A DNA stretch of 64,000 nucleotides from Fasciolopsis buskii (lineage: Eukaryota; Platyhelminthes; Trematoda; Plagiorchiida; Fasciolidae). Where the stretch lies: contig LUCM01000849.1 in NCBI GenBank assembly GCA_008360955.1, forward strand, positions 1 to 64,000, read 5' to 3'. The notes under the pieces are model-generated. The model worked only from the letters and a program-made list of their open reading frames with translations. It ran no database searches and had not been told where the DNA came from. The translations under genes were made by a program, and so were the position numbers. Shown piece by piece: positions 60,991 through 64,000 of the stretch; the first letter of the stretch is position 1, and every line of letters starts with the position of its first letter.

Positions 60991-63900
60991 CGAACTTACT
61001 TGGTTTTAGGTGCATAGGATATCTCAAAAGATCATTCAGCTTTCAGCTTTTGGGCTAACAAAATGCTATCCTAATTTTGATCAGGTCGATCCAGTGGGAA
61101 CTTTAATGGGTTCTCAAGCATAGCTGAACATGGAGTTGTACAAACAAATCAGTTAAATGTTTTCTCTTTCATGGGTCAATATTTGCGTGTGAAAATGCGT
61201 CGTGCTTATGATATGAAGCTAACCAAACAAATCAGTGTGAAAAATAAATGACGGCACTTTTTCGCGCGTGATCGAAGATGCCAGTGTTATCAAAATTTGG
61301 GTTTCAAATGGGATTCCGGTTACAAAACATTTTGAATTTCACAGAATTTCCAAAAGGGGTAAATGCAAACATACAGAAGTAAATTGTATATATTAGTACT
61401 GTTTCAGTTTACGATTAAAAGCAGAAATTTAAAAAGTTTGTTTTTTCTGGATGCAAACTATAACACGAATCAGTTACTTTCCCGTGTCATCACTCAAAAC
61501 ATCTACTTATAGGGGGCTGCGTAACAAAGCGAACATAGGTTATCTTAGTTTGTGGTGAATAAGCGAATGTCTAATTAAGGCCGGGTATCAAGAAGACATG
61601 GTAAAAATATGTGGTCCTCGCAACTTTGGAGTAAAGAAAAGCTATATGTGAAATGTGAAATGACAGGTAAAAGGAAGACACGTGGAATAATTCGAAACAG
61701 TAAGTAGGTGAAGAAAGCGTTGAAAACGTAGATCGTGGTATCTGTATAAACCCACGGTCACGACACCTTCACGAGATTGCGTTATTTGCCCAGTTCTGGT
61801 TTCAGCAGCCTAATTCCGATAGCTTTTGGTTTCATGAGCAATCATTTATGCAATCACTTGATGTAAAATGTGTCAGCTGCTAAGATTATTGTGGAGACTG
61901 TCGACGGATCTGCCTGATTACTATTATCAATCAAATGCTGTGAAATCGTGCTTAGGTTCTCCGAGTCGTTGCTTTGAGGAGGGAGTCGAGAACATATTCA
62001 GAAGACTTTTTGGCTGTTGAGGTAAACACGACGTCAATCATTGTTCGGCAAACGAAAAGGTGGGTTGTATGTTCCTTCTTCGTGTTCTTGAAGTAAACAG
62101 AACAAGGTTTAAGCAACTTATCAACAAACAGAAACCTTACTGGATACTTACGTAGCCATTGCAAATAATGCAAATATAACTATCCTCTTTGGTAACCAGC
62201 AAGTGCATGAAATGAACGAAATCGAAAAGATTCATATTATAATAATTTTTCATGCTTAGATAAGATCTTCTCCACGTTACTAGGTAAGAGAAGGGTGCAT
62301 GTGACTTGACGTAACACGCTCTGATTTGCCTTAATTATTTCTAATCAGCAAAGAGACAGCAACCAGATGACGGAAGTGAATATGGTGAATGTAGTTAGGA
62401 AAACAGTCGGGAAAAAGAAAGCCCAGAAATTCCTAACTTTAGATAATAGGCAAAGTCTATTTGCTTTTCTGTCCACACTTGTCCAATTACTTTTCATGAC
62501 GTATTTCCTACAAGGGCTTGCTTGTTCTGCGTTGGCGTCTTAGTTTCATGCGGAACATGAGCTGAATCGATAAAACCAGGAGCAGGGAGCGGTAGAGAGT
62601 GACAGAAGTGTCTGGTTTTGCCCGGTGAGCTTTATCAGGTATGAGGAATATGATGGAAATACTTGGAATATGAACCAGTAATTATCTACTTTTTAGACGA
62701 ATAATCTACAAAAACATTGGAATAGTACGTGGCAAAACTTGGTTTTTCCCGTTTCATTCATATTGCATCACAAGTGATGATAGAGGAAAGGAGTCAACAA
62801 TTCGAGTATATAAAACTGTCTGGTTATAGATGTTGTACATTGTATGCACTTTCATGTGTATTCAAAGACCGACACTTTATTACAGCTCATAAGCATTTTC
62901 AAAATTGTTTTTTAATGTTGAGTATGCAAATCAAGAAGAGACGAGACACTACTTTGAGCCAACACCTATTGGTATTTCATGTAATCCAAATTGGAAACAG
63001 TCGAATACTTGATACCTTGTTTGACAAATTGAAATCGCCTCAAACTGAAAAGTGAAGATCTCCCCGGACTTACAAACACAGTGTATAGAATGAGGCTACA
63101 ATTGCATGCTAAATACATATGTTTCGGTACCTTAAGTTCGGGAAACAGGACTGCCCTATAAGCCGGTTTGAACTTAGGTGAATATAGGGACCAAGAATCT
63201 GACACGGTGTAATCTAGAGATCAAGTGGGGAATTAGCCAGTCCCCCTGGTGAGCAGACTGATTGAAGGCGGTCTGAATTTTCTTGATTTGTTTAGAGACG
63301 AGCAGCGGCGTCGTTCGAGATGAAGACCAAACAAGAGGCGATTGGGCAGAGAAACGGAATCAATCTCCCAATGAGCATCAACCCTAAAAGAACTGCATAT
63401 TTTTTGATAATGACAATTAAACGAACAGACGCATTGACTGACCAGAGGCAGCTTTATTGTTCCTGCCTGATTAACCGGGGTGGGTTTGGACTAGAATCAA
63501 TAAAACTAACCTGGTCAAGCCAGACCCAAGTTAGTGAAAGATTCAGGGTTATAGTTATAGGTCCCCAACGTCGACCACCGCTTGGGGTTTGAGTCACTCG
63601 CACTCCAGTGAAAGCAAACTCTATCAACAAACTAACTTTGATGGCTTGTTCAGAAGAAGTGGGTCATCCCGCAGAATAATGTATTTTTTCATGTCTCGCT
63701 TGAGACGGAACAGCCTTTGACCGAAATGAATAAACACTGATTGTTTTAATTATTACTCTCCTAAGATTAAAACGCTTAAAAATAATAAGTAAAGGATGTT
63801 TCACCCTACAGGTTCCCATATTGACTTACATGGAACCACATTTCATGTCCTTTAAAGAACACTAGATGAACTCACAAGAATGTCATTTTAAATTCAAAAT

Positions 63901-64000
63901 TTCAGGATTTATTGGAATGCCGATTTTGTACACCATACGTTACCATTTTAATCAATCAGGTAGTCAACATTCAAGCCAATGTAAGTAATCAAGAAGCAAA
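60991..64000. other. Stretch without a supportable gene
   Basis: A/T-rich with short frames. A consensus donor (CTAC/GTAAGT) on the minus strand near 62155 follows an ATGGCTAC, possibly a very short first coding exon, but nothing supports it further. Confidence 0.5.

Noticed and set aside
1..64000. CRISPR arrays, rRNA genes, intact tRNA genes, prokaryotic operons
   Set aside because: None found. The tRNA-like sequences are SINE heads lacking a complete cloverleaf, and the repeats are eukaryotic in type.

Overview
This window reads as non-coding nuclear DNA from an animal, not bacterial or viral. The longest open frame is 184 codons in 64 kb, there are no operons, and both strands are littered with short frames. 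The repeats are eukaryotic: tRNA-related SINEs with pol III A/B boxes, a decayed Penelope-like retroelement, a decayed LINE reverse transcriptase, a TTAA-ended MITE-like element and AGT microsatellites. A flatworm (cestode or trematode) is my best guess, because a tRNA-like SINE carrying a hammerhead ribozyme recalls schistosome Sm-alpha elements. The species is not established by anything I can see.

Layout. 1-13.1 kb: a 12.2-kb segment flanked by near-identical 482-bp inverted arms (1-482 and 12648-13129). The right arm overlaps a ~514-bp MITE-like element with TTAA ends. Inside the segment are a SINE-B copy (2.6 kb), another (4.3 kb), a possible two-exon gene fragment (6.66-7.13 kb, +) and a possible TATA promoter (1.3 kb). 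13.5-21 kb: isolated exon candidates and a Penelope-like relic on the minus strand (15.2-17.0 kb). That relic is interrupted by a full-length SINE-A with an 8-bp target-site duplication and by a SINE-B. 21-24 kb: a phase-compatible three-exon model (+), a LINE RT relic (22.1-22.3 kb) and a SINE-A tail. 24-59 kb: mostly featureless intergenic or intronic DNA with scattered SINEs and a phase-compatible series of minus-strand exon candidates (42.0, 40.1, 38.2, 33.4 and perhaps 20.3 kb). 59.2-60.6 kb: a cluster of SINE-A units, with a 532-bp palindrome, a single unresolved base (59766) and head-to-tail units of ~415 bp. 60.6-64 kb: little recognisable.

The most interesting system is SINE-A. Its units contain an internal tRNA-like promoter followed by a type I hammerhead ribozyme with a loop-less palindromic stem III, the form associated with dimeric hammerheads of retrozymes and Penelope-like elements. 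Dispersed copies keep the CTGATGA core, while the clustered array copies read CTCATGA, which should inactivate the ribozyme. Array, ribozyme, pol III-like promoter and a Penelope-type RT relic all occur within 45 kb, which suggests a non-autonomous ribozyme retroelement mobilised by a Penelope-like enzyme. The mobilisation link is inference. Exon calls rest only on splice signals, open frame and phase. None has a recognised protein family, so they are tentative.
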